Below, one piece after another: positions 32,048 through 40,724 of a stretch of DNA of 45,548 nucleotides (position 1 is the first letter of the stretch; each line of letters begins with the position of its first letter). Under the pieces are notes generated by a model. It did no database searches. It saw nothing but the letters and a program-made list of their open reading frames with translations, and was not told the DNA's origin. Where the stretch lies: contig BPTO01000005.1 of NCBI GenBank assembly GCA_023705985.1, positions 1 to 45,548 of the forward strand, read 5' to 3'. A program made the position numbers and the translations under genes. This stretch comes from Candidatus Heimdallarchaeota archaeon. GTDB taxonomy: Archaea > Asgardarchaeota > Heimdallarchaeia > Heimdallarchaeales > Heimdallarchaeaceae.

Positions 32048-32944
32048 TTAAATCTCGATAGCGCCTGAAAAGAGAACATCCCAAGCTTTGCTCCATCTTT
32101 CAGGATGAGCCACATCAATCCAGAAAACGTTTTTTGGGCACACATATGCCTTAACTTGTTTATCTCTTATAAGTTTAGGAATAATATCACTAGAAATAGA
32201 TTTTCCCTTTGAATCTGTAAGATAATCCATAATCTCTGGCTTAAAAATGTAAATCCCTGTATTAATATATCCACTTATCTGGGACTTTGAAGGGGTTTCC
32301 TCAAATTTTGTAACAAGATTTCCTTCCTCACCAGTATCATCAGTATAAAAAACTCCATAATCAGAATAAAATCCCTTTTCATCAGACCTTCCTGTTGCTT
32401 GATAATAGTTACTCACCTTAATTCCGCACAATGTTGCAATACAATCATTACTTTTATCTTTATGAAATTCAATAATACTTGATAAATTAATATTTGTCAA
32501 TATATCAGAATTCATCACGAGAAAATTATCCGTAATCAGGTTTTTCGCATTAAATATTGCCCCTGCTGTGTCTAATGCGGTTGCTTCGCTTACATAACTT
32601 AGATTTAACCCATTCCAGTTTTGCCCAAAATATTTCATTACACGGTTTCCAAGTTTACCTATGAGTAAAACAACATCGATTATTCCATATTTTCCTAGAA
32701 GCTCAAGATTGTATTCTAGTAGAGGTTTATAGCCAACTGGAATCATTGCTTTGGGTATTGATTCGGTTATAGGTCTCAGGCTGGCGCCCTCTCCTCCTGC
32801 TAAAATAAATGCCTTTATTTTCCTTAGCTCAAATTCTTTTTCTATTAATCGTATGAGAAAATCCTTTATTGACCCAGGGCCTTTTTTCTCTTTGATAGCT
32901 CTCCAAATTCGTTCAGGAAACTCTACTGTAAATTTATGAACCAT
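32048..32944 (-). CDS. Ribbon-helix-helix-like N-terminus fused to a sugar-phosphate nucleotidyltransferase
   Basis: 298 aa. Residues 3-40 (KFTVEFPERIWRAI, SIKDFLIRLIEKEFE) have strand-helix-helix periodicity typical of CopG/Arc DNA-binding domains. From residue 43 a nucleotidyltransferase fold begins: AFILAGGEGASLRPIT, PKAMIPVGYKPLLEY, LVMNSDIL and YINTGIYIF. The signature GxGTR is GEGAS, so the normally conserved Arg is Ser55; the PK lysine is kept. There is no left-handed beta-helix domain. It would make an NDP-sugar if active, or act as a sugar-sensing regulator; the second is speculation. Confidence 0.82.
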   Translation of the reverse strand: MVHKFTVEFPERIWRAIKEKKGPGSIKDFLIRLIEKEFELRKIKAFILAGGEGASLRPITESIPKAMIPVGYKPLLEYNLELLGKYGIIDVVLLIGKLGNRVMKYFGQNWNGLNLSYVSEATALDTAGAIFNAKNLITDNFLVMNSDILTNINLSSIIEFHKDKSNDCIATLCGIKVSNYYQATGRSDEKGFYSDYGVFYTDDTGEEGNLVTKFEETPSKSQISGYINTGIYIFKPEIMDYLTDSKGKSISSDIIPKLIRDKQVKAYVCPKNVFWIDVAHPERWSKAWDVLFSGAIEI

Positions 32945-33081
32945 TTTTATTCAACCAAGTAAAGATAGGTTCTTCATTCACAAGATATTCTATCCTGCTT
33001 TTTAGTTTTGCCTTTCAAACTGTTGATTAACCAATAGATTTTTTTAATTCCTTTTGTTTCATATTTTAATTTATCTCTTCG

Positions 33082-34194
33082 GTGATACAACTGTTTAACA
33101 AGATATCTTCAACAAAGCATAGTCTTGAACGCCTAAAGAAACAACAAGATATTGCTAATAAATACAACATTAGCTTGGACCAAATTCTCGATTTAAGTGG
33201 TGGACAGAATCTTTTCATTCCACCACATCACATACAGAAGATTATAATGAAGGAGATACAATCAATTGATCCTAGAGATAGCTATCCCATCGATTATTAT
33301 GCATTTATTGATGAATTATCTCGATTCGTAGGTGTGAAACCATCAGCAATTTATCCAGGATTAACCCACAATCAGCTAATTCAAAGAATGATATCAACGA
33401 TTACAAATCCGAATGATAACATCTTGTTATTATCCCCAGATAAGGAAATCTATTTCCAAATTGCAAACAACCAGCGACTAAACATTGAGACAATTAGTTT
33501 AACAGAAAAATTTGAACTAAATGTGGATGAAATACTTGATAAAATTAAGCAAACTAATGCAAAGACACTAATTTTCTCTTCTCCTCACTATCCGACAGCC
33601 AATCAATTCGATGAACAACGTTTGTTATTACTCGCAAAAGAAACAGAAATTCCAATAATTGTAGACGAATCTTATGTTGAGTTCGGTAAATATAGCCTTG
33701 TAAAACAAGTTCAATACTATAATAACTTGTCAATTGTCAGATCTTTTTCCAAAGCATGGGGATTAGGAGCATTTTCATGTGCTTATTTAGTATCGGACAC
33801 TTCATCTGTAAATAATTTGAAAGAGAGATATTTTATTGAAGAGATACCACCAACACACCTTTTAGTCACTACTGATGTTTTACGAGCACCCTATCGTTTT
33901 GTTGAACTTATTAATGGTTTTATTTCAGAAAGAAAAAGGGTAATTGAACACCTGAAAATGTTGAGTGGAATCAAGGTTTATAAAAGTGACACCAATTTCC
34001 TTTTTATACAATTTAAAGAGAATATAAAAACGTTATATGATCAGTTATGTAGTAAAGGTATAATCGTACAAATTTTTGATTCATCTACATATTTCAAAGA
34101 TAAGGAAAGGTCATTTTTAGCAACATTGGGAGACAACAGTGTTAACGATAGATTCATTTTAGCTTTAATAGAAACACTTGAATCGATTCTTTAA
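33082..34194 (+). CDS. Class I/II aminotransferase, HisC/CobD-like
   Basis: 370 aa from a GTG start. It has DLSGGQNLFIPP near the N-terminus, IVDESYVEFG (PLP-pyridine Asp and Tyr), the Schiff-base lysine in VRSFSKAWGLGAFSCAYLVS, and a C-terminal domain beginning near TNFLFIQF. This matches fold-type I aminotransferases closest to histidinol-phosphate aminotransferase. No other histidine genes are present, so the amino-acid substrate is open. It is divergent from the nucleotidyltransferase and convergent with nob1, three bases between stops. Confidence 0.85.
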   Translation: MIQLFNKISSTKHSLERLKKQQDIANKYNISLDQILDLSGGQNLFIPPHHIQKIIMKEIQSIDPRDSYPIDYYAFIDELSRFVGVKPSAIYPGLTHNQLIQRMISTITNPNDNILLLSPDKEIYFQIANNQRLNIETISLTEKFELNVDEILDKIKQTNAKTLIFSSPHYPTANQFDEQRLLLLAKETEIPIIVDESYVEFGKYSLVKQVQYYNNLSIVRSFSKAWGLGAFSCAYLVSDTSSVNNLKERYFIEEIPPTHLLVTTDVLRAPYRFVELINGFISERKRVIEHLKMLSGIKVYKSDTNFLFIQFKENIKTLYDQLCSKGIIVQIFDSSTYFKDKERSFLATLGDNSVNDRFILALIETLESIL

Positions 34195-34197
34195 CGA

Positions 34198-34740
34198 TTA
34201 TTTTTCAACCCTAGAGTGACTGTACTTTCTTTTTAAAGCACTTCCACAATCTTGACATTCTTTCATTTTGGTTTGAAAAACACCTCCACACCCTATGCAT
34301 TTCCAATAGTATTTTCGCTTAGATTTAATCTTAAATAAAGGAGCTTTGAAAGGTATTCCATGGGTGACACAGACGTTTTGCACTGCTTTGTCATCGCTAA
34401 TTATCACTGATTCAGGATAGTCAAAATAAAGAGCAATAACATCTATATCGTATGTTGATAAATTAGGAAAATTACCAGATTCTTCCGCATACTGTTTTGC
34501 TTTAGACAAAGCTTCGGAAGATGGCACCACAAATCTGATTCTATCTTCGGATTCTAGCAAACTCAAAGTTAGATTAGCTTTTGTAGAACGCATTTCTTCT
34601 TTTAGGTTAAAGGGTATTAGAAATTTCTCGTTGTCTTTACTAGTCTCTTCAGAAGGAAGTATATGAATAATTACAGTTGAATCAAGAATATACCAAGGAG
34701 CATTGTCATTATCATTTACCTTATTATTCATTAACATCAT
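34198..34740 (-). CDS. nob1: NOB1-like rRNA-processing endonuclease (PIN domain and zinc ribbon)
   Basis: 180 aa. The PIN domain begins with ILDSTVIIH (catalytic Asp), with DIDVIALYF and IISDDKAVQN supplying further acidic residues. The C-terminal zinc ribbon is WKCIGCGG...CQDCGS. This is the archaeal/eukaryotic NOB1 layout, an endonuclease that trims the 3' end of small-subunit rRNA. Its start overlaps the end of the NAD kinase gene by 17 bp, so the two are translationally coupled. Confidence 0.93.
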   Translation of the reverse strand: MMLMNNKVNDNDNAPWYILDSTVIIHILPSEETSKDNEKFLIPFNLKEEMRSTKANLTLSLLESEDRIRFVVPSSEALSKAKQYAEESGNFPNLSTYDIDVIALYFDYPESVIISDDKAVQNVCVTHGIPFKAPLFKIKSKRKYYWKCIGCGGVFQTKMKECQDCGSALKRKYSHSRVEK

Positions 34741-35563
34741 CGGGATCTAGTTTTAACAATTTCTCTCTAACACGTTCTACATAATTATTAGAGAAACGTA
34801 CAAATTTTACTTTTTTCTCGGATTTTGTTACAGTAATTGACTCTCCACATTTGAGTTTGCAATATATTTCACCATCAATAACAACAGTTCCATCTCTATA
34901 TTTACTTGCATTAATAACTTTAATTTCTGTTTCAGGAGGAACAACTAAAGGGTAAACCCGTCCTAAGAATGGGCAAATTGCTACTATTGAAAATGCATCA
35001 ACGGTTGGCATTATTAATGGACCGCCTGCTGAGCGAGAGTATGCGCTTGAGCCGGTTGTACTAGCTACAATTATTCCATCACCATTGAATGTATATAGCG
35101 GTTCGCCATTTATTGAAACTTTTAGCGTAATTATTCGACCAGTTTTATCAGGTATAACAATTACATCGTTTACAGCAACAAGATTTGAGCAATTCGTTGC
35201 TATAACTGAAAGGGTCGTATATTCCTCATAGAAGAATTCGTTACGCTCAAATTTCTCAATAGCTTTAATCAATTCATCTGGCTCTATTTCTGTCAAAAAA
35301 CCTACTCTCCCGCAGTTAACTCCTAAAATAGGTAAGTTAATCCAGCGGTTAAGTGTTTTTAAAATTGTTCCATCCCCACCGAAAACTAGAATTACATCGA
35401 TTTTTTGATTAGATTCATCGAATTGCTCCTTTCCACCATCTAGATTCGAATCGAGGATTACATTATAACCACTCTCTTTTAGCTTATTAAAAGCGTTCAA
35501 TGCTGTTTTTACAGCTTTTTCTCGTTTTGAACTAGTTACTAGAAAGTAGGAACCGTCTAACAT
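34724..35563 (-). CDS. nadK: NAD kinase
   Basis: 279 aa from ATG 35563, preceded by AAGGTG at good spacing; a longer frame opens at 35593. VFGGDGTILKTLN carries the GGDG motif, NGDGIIVASTTGSSAYSRSAGG the conserved second motif, and INGEPLY and VIDGE follow. It phosphorylates NAD to NADP. It is the third gene of a leftward set (phosphodiesterase, RNA methyltransferase, NAD kinase, NOB1) with short gaps, so probably one operon. Confidence 0.93.
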   Translation of the reverse strand: MLDGSYFLVTSSKREKAVKTALNAFNKLKESGYNVILDSNLDGGKEQFDESNQKIDVILVFGGDGTILKTLNRWINLPILGVNCGRVGFLTEIEPDELIKAIEKFERNEFFYEEYTTLSVIATNCSNLVAVNDVIVIPDKTGRIITLKVSINGEPLYTFNGDGIIVASTTGSSAYSRSAGGPLIMPTVDAFSIVAICPFLGRVYPLVVPPETEIKVINASKYRDGTVVIDGEIYCKLKCGESITVTKSEKKVKFVRFSNNYVERVREKLLKLDPDDVNE

Positions 35564-35618
35564 TACTTCGCACCTTGAATCCATAGAAAGCATGTGATTA
35601 AAAAAGGTTAGGAAAGAA

Positions 35619-36785
35619 CTATTTCATCCTTCTAAGCTTTGCGATAAAATAGCCAATTGTTCTGTCTTTTCCAGGGATAAAACGCTGAACAGGGAATTCA
35701 AATTCTTTTGATGTTTCCATTTTTGAAAAACGGAATCTTTGCTCTATTATTTTAAAATTAAGTTTTTGGATAGCGTAATTAATTACTTCCTCATTTTCTT
35801 CTTTTGTAATAGTACAAGTGGAATAAAGTAATTCACCACCTTGTTTTAACAACTTCTTACAAGCAAAAAGGATTGCTTTTTGATAATTAGCACTTGACTG
35901 TATATCTGTTAATTTTAAACCAAAAAATAACCGAGGACGCAAACCTAGTGCAGTGCAAGGCGGATCTACTAAAATTTTATTGAATTTCTGCGACCACTCT
36001 TTACTCAATTCAATTATGTCCCCTGCAAAAATCGAAATGTTTTGTATTTTAAATCTTTGAATCTTATCTATAAGTTTCTTAAGCCTTCTCTTTGATCTGT
36101 CAACAGCAACAATTTTCGCTTGGTCTTTTGTTAGTTCACTTAAATGAATAGTCTTGTTTCCAGGTGCTGCACAGCAATCAAGAATACAATCATTGGGTTT
36201 TGGATCAAGATTAATACTAGCTAAATAAGCTGGAAAACTTTGAAAATAGATAGGTAAATGATGCATATCCAATTGTTCAACACTAGGTACTTGAAAGGGC
36301 GATAGAATATTTTTTGCTGCTATGCCTTTTTTTGCCTTAAGCATATCTGAGTGATTCATTGAAGAAATTGCTTTAGCAACGTTTATTCCTTGTTGACTAG
36401 TAACAACGATTTCATCATTTCTCTTTACCTTGTTAGCTCTTTTAACACCTGGAACAAAAATATCAGAACCCTGATAAATCATCTCCGCTGCTCTATTATC
36501 AACTACAATTTGCTTCTGTGTATTAGATAAATCTAGTTCAAATGGTCCTTTTGGTTCAATAACAACTATATTAGGAAAAACTGAATGTTGCTGCGCTTTA
36601 TAACCACAATTTTCTAGATAATCCAATATCCCCTCAATTTGAGATAAATCATCATACACATGAAGAGTATAATCTTCCATTGGCGTTATTACTTTACGAA
36701 GGTAATTCTTTTTAGAATCAGGATCCAATAAAGTAGTTAGATAATTTTGGAGTTCTTCAGAAATTACGGGGAGATTATGCTTCAT
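35619..36785 (-). CDS. PUA-containing RNA m5C methyltransferase (NOL1/NOP2/Sun, NSUN6-like)
   Basis: 388 aa. A PUA domain at about 90-145 (IVVDNRAAEMIYQGSDIFVPGV, NDEIVVTS) is inserted before the SAM methyltransferase core. The SAM motif is DCCAAPGNKT (203-212). Catalytic cysteines are C277 in DPPC and C324 in STCT, the two-Cys arrangement of m5C enzymes. PUA plus NOL1/NOP2/Sun is the layout of NSUN6, which in archaea and humans methylates C72 of certain tRNA acceptor stems. The same target is likely here but not proven. Confidence 0.92.
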   Translation of the reverse strand: MKHNLPVISEELQNYLTTLLDPDSKKNYLRKVITPMEDYTLHVYDDLSQIEGILDYLENCGYKAQQHSVFPNIVVIEPKGPFELDLSNTQKQIVVDNRAAEMIYQGSDIFVPGVKRANKVKRNDEIVVTSQQGINVAKAISSMNHSDMLKAKKGIAAKNILSPFQVPSVEQLDMHHLPIYFQSFPAYLASINLDPKPNDCILDCCAAPGNKTIHLSELTKDQAKIVAVDRSKRRLKKLIDKIQRFKIQNISIFAGDIIELSKEWSQKFNKILVDPPCTALGLRPRLFFGLKLTDIQSSANYQKAILFACKKLLKQGGELLYSTCTITKEENEEVINYAIQKLNFKIIEQRFRFSKMETSKEFEFPVQRFIPGKDRTIGYFIAKLRRMK

Positions 36786-36802
36786 GCTGAGGTTTACTCA
36801 CT

Positions 36803-37300
36803 TTAACAATCTAATTTATGGAATTCAACTCTGTTTGTTGTAGTTTCAAGTATTGCAAAAGTTGCTTCACCAAATAAGTTTCCATAGAGTTCTCCAGGAT
36901 TTATCAGAATTGTCTTTCCATGTGTTTTTGTCTCTTTTTTGTGCGTATGTCCAACAATTACATAGTCATATAATTGTGATTTTAGTAGAGCTTCAACAAT
37001 CAAATCACTAGTACCATGATAAAGCGCAAACGTTTTGTCAGCTAACTCTATACGACCAACATACTTAAAATAGTGCCCAATACCCGCAATTAATTCTCTA
37101 AGATAGTCTTCATCGCCTAGATTGTTTCCCGCACACACATAAAATCTACCCTTAAAATCTGAAAATGGAACCACACAAAATGGAGAAATAAGATCACCAG
37201 CATGTAAAATGGCTTCAATATTATTATCTTTGAAAATTTGTATGGCTTTCTTTAAGTTTTCAAGATTATCATGTGAATCGCTTATAATGCCTATTTTCAT
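36803..37300 (-). CDS. Calcineurin-like phosphodiesterase, YfcE/MJ0936 type
   Basis: 165 aa, the typical length of the YfcE/MJ0936 family. Metal-binding motifs occur in order: GIISDSHDN, HAGDLIS, AGNNLGD, YHGTSD and VGHTHKKE. It is a binuclear-metal phosphodiesterase with activity on model cyclic or bis-phosphodiesters; the in-cell substrate is unknown. It is the first gene of the leftward operon and begins 43 bp downstream of tRNA-Leu on the same strand. Confidence 0.92.
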   Translation of the reverse strand: MKIGIISDSHDNLENLKKAIQIFKDNNIEAILHAGDLISPFCVVPFSDFKGRFYVCAGNNLGDEDYLRELIAGIGHYFKYVGRIELADKTFALYHGTSDLIVEALLKSQLYDYVIVGHTHKKETKTHGKTILINPGELYGNLFGEATFAILETTTNRVEFHKLDC

Positions 37301-37342
37301 ATTGATTACCTAACCAACAAAACCTAAGATCGGATTGTCTTC

Positions 37343-37427
37343 TGGTGCGGGAAGGGAGATTCGAACTCCCGAACCACTAAGGACTAGGACCTGAACCTAG
37401 CATCTTTGACCACTCGACAATCCCCGC
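37343..37427 (-). tRNA. tRNA-Leu(CAG), CCA encoded
   Basis: Minus strand. The acceptor GCGGGGA pairs with TTCCCGC (one G-U), followed by A73 and encoded CCA. The anticodon stem-loop is CTAGG-TTCAGGT-CCTAG with anticodon CAG, a long variable arm (TCCTTAGTGGTTC) and T arm GGGAG-TTCGAAT-CTCCC. Long arm plus CAG gives leucine. No intron. Confidence 0.95.
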
Positions 37428-37493
37428 TAGTGTATTTAGAAAATTTACCTAATGTTTAAATTCTTTTTTGTGTTGAACTTATTTAGTGATTAC

Positions 37494-38780
37494 ATGAGCT
37501 TCCGTGAATATCTTAAAACTCTCCGCAATAATAACTTATTAGTTGAAATAGATGATAAGACAGATCTTGAATTGTCAATTACGAAACAGCTTCAGATTAA
37601 TAAAGAGAAAGCTACACTATTTACCAATATTAAAGAATCTAATTATCAACTAATTGGCAACCTGATTACTTCAAAAGACCAACTTGGGAAGATACTCAAA
37701 ACACAAAATCTTTATCATAACAAGTTTCAAGGGTATGTAAAAAATCCAAAAATACCCGAAAAGATAGAATTTAATCCAACGTTTAAAAATGAAATAACGG
37801 TTAATCTCTTTGAACTCCCAATCCCAAAATTTTTCTCTTCCGATGGAGGACGATATTTAACGGCTGGAATTGTTTTTGCTAAATTTCCAAATAGCGAGGA
37901 AGTAAATGGTAGTATTCATAGAATTATGATAATAGGTAAAGATAAAGGAGTTATACGTCTTGTACCACGTGATTTATTTCAAATCCATGAAGAAAATTCA
38001 AAAAGTGGAAAAGATACTTCAATTGCTATAATTGTAGGTTATCATCCCGCAATAGCCTTATCAATTTCTTTCCAACGACCTTATGGAGAATCTGAATTAC
38101 CTTTAGCAAATGCTCTCATGAATGGCACCTTGAAAACTGCCAAAACACCTAAGTATGGAATTGAAATTCCTGCTGAAACAGAATTTGTATTAGAAGGGAA
38201 AATATCGGCTACAGAACGACACAAGGAGGGACCATTTGTTGACATCACAGGAACAAAAGATACTGTTCGAACCCAACCAACGATCACAATTGAGAAAATA
38301 TACCATCGTGATAATCCAATCTTTCAAACCATTTTACCAGCTTATGAAGAACATTTTATTCTCATGGGTTTTCCACGAGAGGTGCAAATTTATGAACGTG
38401 TATCAAAAATAGTCAAAGAAGTTCATGGTATATATTTAACGGCAGGAGGGTGTGGTTGGTTACATGCTGTAATATCAATTACACCGGAAAAAACTAGGTG
38501 CACAAAGAACATAGGACATGCTGCCTTTGCGGCTCATCCATCGTTAAAATGGTGCACATTAGTAGATAAGGATATAGATATTTACAATAGAAAAGCTGTT
38601 GAATGGGCAACAATAACACGAGCTGGGGAAGGAGATATAGTAGTAATTAATAGTGTTACAGGTTCAAGTCTTGATCCATCAAGAAATAAAATGAACAATA
38701 CTACAATCAAAGTGATAGTTGATGCTACGAAGAAAGGAGAACAAAAAATTGAAGAGTATGAAAGAATTATTCCTTTTTAA
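37494..38780 (+). CDS. UbiD-family prFMN-dependent decarboxylase
   Basis: 428 aa from ATG 37494; an earlier ATG (37452) would add a hydrophobic 14-residue tail not seen in the family. SFREYLKTLRNNNLLVEI is the usual start, SDGGRYLTAGIV, GSIHRIMIIGKDKG, IIVGYHPAIALS, ERHKEGPFVDITG and the ending VTGSSLDPS match UbiD. Members use prenylated FMN. In archaea one UbiD homolog decarboxylates anhydromevalonate phosphate in the modified mevalonate pathway for lipids, a plausible but unproven role here. No UbiX is in the window. Confidence 0.9.
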   Translation: MSFREYLKTLRNNNLLVEIDDKTDLELSITKQLQINKEKATLFTNIKESNYQLIGNLITSKDQLGKILKTQNLYHNKFQGYVKNPKIPEKIEFNPTFKNEITVNLFELPIPKFFSSDGGRYLTAGIVFAKFPNSEEVNGSIHRIMIIGKDKGVIRLVPRDLFQIHEENSKSGKDTSIAIIVGYHPAIALSISFQRPYGESELPLANALMNGTLKTAKTPKYGIEIPAETEFVLEGKISATERHKEGPFVDITGTKDTVRTQPTITIEKIYHRDNPIFQTILPAYEEHFILMGFPREVQIYERVSKIVKEVHGIYLTAGGCGWLHAVISITPEKTRCTKNIGHAAFAAHPSLKWCTLVDKDIDIYNRKAVEWATITRAGEGDIVVINSVTGSSLDPSRNKMNNTTIKVIVDATKKGEQKIEEYERIIPF

Positions 38781-38930
38781 TCAAAATCACTGCTGGAAGA
38801 TTCAGAAAGAGCAAGTTGTTTAAACACTACTTATATGCTACCTCCTTTGTATAATAGAACTATTGTCATTATGTAGAGCCGTTTTATTTAATATTACTTA
38901 CATAAACAACGTCACATCTATTGAAAAAGA

Positions 38931-38938
38931 TATATAAA
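38931..38938 (+). promoter_or_regulatory. TATA box for glyA
   Basis: TATATAAA is centred about 36 bases before the glyA ATG at 38971, predicting transcription start near 38961 and a leader of about ten bases. GAGGT at 38960-38964 would be the ribosome site. The rest of the 190-bp gap after the UbiD gene holds no gene. Confidence 0.5.
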
Positions 38939-38970
38939 GAAACTTTGAAATTGCCATTAGAGGTTAAAAT

Positions 38971-40281
38971 ATGAAAATAATGAATGATTTATCAAACTCT
39001 GATCCTGAAGTGGCAGATACACTCTTAAGAGAGTTGAAACGCCAAGAAGAGGGGATAGAGTTAATCCCTTCTGAAAATTACACTTCTCGAGCTGTTCTTC
39101 AGTCTATTGGGAGTGTTTTTACCAACAAATATTCTGAAGGCTACCCTAAAAAGAGATATTATGGCGGAAATGAAATCGTTGATGAAGTTGAAATCATTGC
39201 CATTGATCGAGCAAAAGAGCTTTTTGGTTGTGAGCATGTTAACGTGCAACCCTATTCTGGATCTCCTGCAAACCAAGCAGTCTTCTTTGCTTTATTAAAC
39301 TTGAAGGATAAGTTTATAGGCTTTAGTCTTACTTCTGGTGGCCACCTTACTCATGGCAGTCATGTAAACTTTTCCGGAAAAAATTACGCTTGTGTTAGTT
39401 ATGATGTTAATAAAGAAACAGAAATATTAGATATGGAAAATATTCGCAAATTAGCTCTAGAAGAAAAGCCGAAGATGATTATTTCAGGTTTAACTGCCTA
39501 TCCACGAGAAATTGATTTTAAGGCTTTTCAGGAAATAGCTGAAGAAGTTAATGCTTATCATTTAGCAGATATTTCACATATAGCAGGTTTAGTAGTAGGT
39601 GATGCCCATTCAAGTCCTGTTCCTCATGCAGACGTAATTACAACTACAACTCACAAAAGTCTAAGGGGTCCACGTGGAGCAATTATCATGTGTAAGATAG
39701 AGGACAGATTACATGACCTTCATCATCCCAACTCTAAGAAAAATTTGTCGCAACTAATTGATTCTGCGGTGTTTCCAGGGTTACAAGGAGGACCTCATGA
39801 TCATACAACAGCAGCTAAAGCTGTAGCTTTTGGCGAAGCACTTAAACCTGAATTCAAGGATTATGCTAAACAAATCGTAAAAAACGCTAAAAGTTTAGCA
39901 GATGATTTAATGTCTCTTGATATAAAACTAGTGACAAATGGAACAGATAACCATTTAGTTCTCATTGATTTACGTCCAGAAGGCCTAACTGGTAAAGGAG
40001 GTCCTATACAGAATGCTTTAGACGATGCAGGAATTACAGTGAATAAGAATACAGTCCCTTATGAGCCTTCAAGTCCTTTCCATCCCTCAGGACTCAGGCT
40101 AGGTACCCCAGCTATAACAACTAGAGGCATGAAAGAATCTGAAATGACGGTTATAGCCGAGGGTTTAGCAAAAGTCATAAAATCTAAAGGTGACCCAGAA
40201 CTAAGTGTAACGGTAAAGGAAAGCATTTTGGAACTCACTAAACAATTTCCACTTTATCCAGGATTATCTATTCTGAAATAA
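38971..40281 (+). CDS. glyA: Serine hydroxymethyltransferase
   Basis: 436 aa. LIPSENYTSRAVLQSIGSVF, NKYSEGYPKKRYYGG, NVQPYSGSPANQAVFFALL, ADISHIAGLVVG and the PLP lysine in TTTTHKSLRGPRGAI are diagnostic. It moves the hydroxymethyl of serine to the folate or pterin C1 carrier, giving glycine. It is near folD, linking both to one-carbon metabolism, although they are on opposite strands with the PSMG4-like gene between. TATATAAA and GAGGT lie upstream. Confidence 0.97.
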   Translation: MKIMNDLSNSDPEVADTLLRELKRQEEGIELIPSENYTSRAVLQSIGSVFTNKYSEGYPKKRYYGGNEIVDEVEIIAIDRAKELFGCEHVNVQPYSGSPANQAVFFALLNLKDKFIGFSLTSGGHLTHGSHVNFSGKNYACVSYDVNKETEILDMENIRKLALEEKPKMIISGLTAYPREIDFKAFQEIAEEVNAYHLADISHIAGLVVGDAHSSPVPHADVITTTTHKSLRGPRGAIIMCKIEDRLHDLHHPNSKKNLSQLIDSAVFPGLQGGPHDHTTAAKAVAFGEALKPEFKDYAKQIVKNAKSLADDLMSLDIKLVTNGTDNHLVLIDLRPEGLTGKGGPIQNALDDAGITVNKNTVPYEPSSPFHPSGLRLGTPAITTRGMKESEMTVIAEGLAKVIKSKGDPELSVTVKESILELTKQFPLYPGLSILK

Positions 40282-40333
40282 ATCTTATTTGTACAGAAAT
40301 TCTTCTTTTTCTCTTTTCTTCTTTCTTTATTTA

Positions 40334-40666
40334 TTACATTCTTTCTTTTAGCTGTAGATAGATAAACTCCCATATTCCCTTAAACAAACCTTCATTTGAA
40401 ACATTAATTGAAAGCAGAACCATCTTCTCTGTCATCTTTGAAAGTCTTTCTCCCATTCCTCTTACCATTAACTCGTTTTTAATACCAGAAATAAACATAG
40501 TAGATGGTGGTAGAATATCGCTTCCTGGTATGGATAGCCCTATTGTTCCTAGCTTAGGTTCACCCTCATATACATAAATTGAAATTGCATTATCCAAAAG
40601 AAAAGCAAACATTCCAAGATCAATTTCATCAACTTGAAAAATTTTCATAATTATTCTATCATCCAT
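40334..40666 (-). CDS. Proteasome assembly chaperone 4-like (PSMG4/PAC4-like) protein
   Basis: 110 aa from ATG 40666; the frame extends to 40714 but with a hydrophobic 16-residue tail unlike the rest. The pattern is strand-rich, with FAFLLDNAISIYVYEG, IGLSIPGSDILPPSTMF and a late GMGERLSKMTEKMVLLSINVSNEG segment. It follows the layout of eukaryotic PSMG4, whose second half has LAQRLARKTNKQVFVSYNL. It is therefore a candidate chaperone for the 20S proteasome alpha ring. No proteasome gene is in the window; the assignment is by pattern only. It lies 58 bp downstream of folD on the same strand. Confidence 0.62.
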   Translation of the reverse strand: MDDRIIMKIFQVDEIDLGMFAFLLDNAISIYVYEGEPKLGTIGLSIPGSDILPPSTMFISGIKNELMVRGMGERLSKMTEKMVLLSINVSNEGLFKGIWEFIYLQLKERM

Positions 40667-40724
40667 ATTTTTTAAGAGATTACAAAATAAAAAAATGTAT
40701 TGGATTGGAAACAACTAAAATTTC

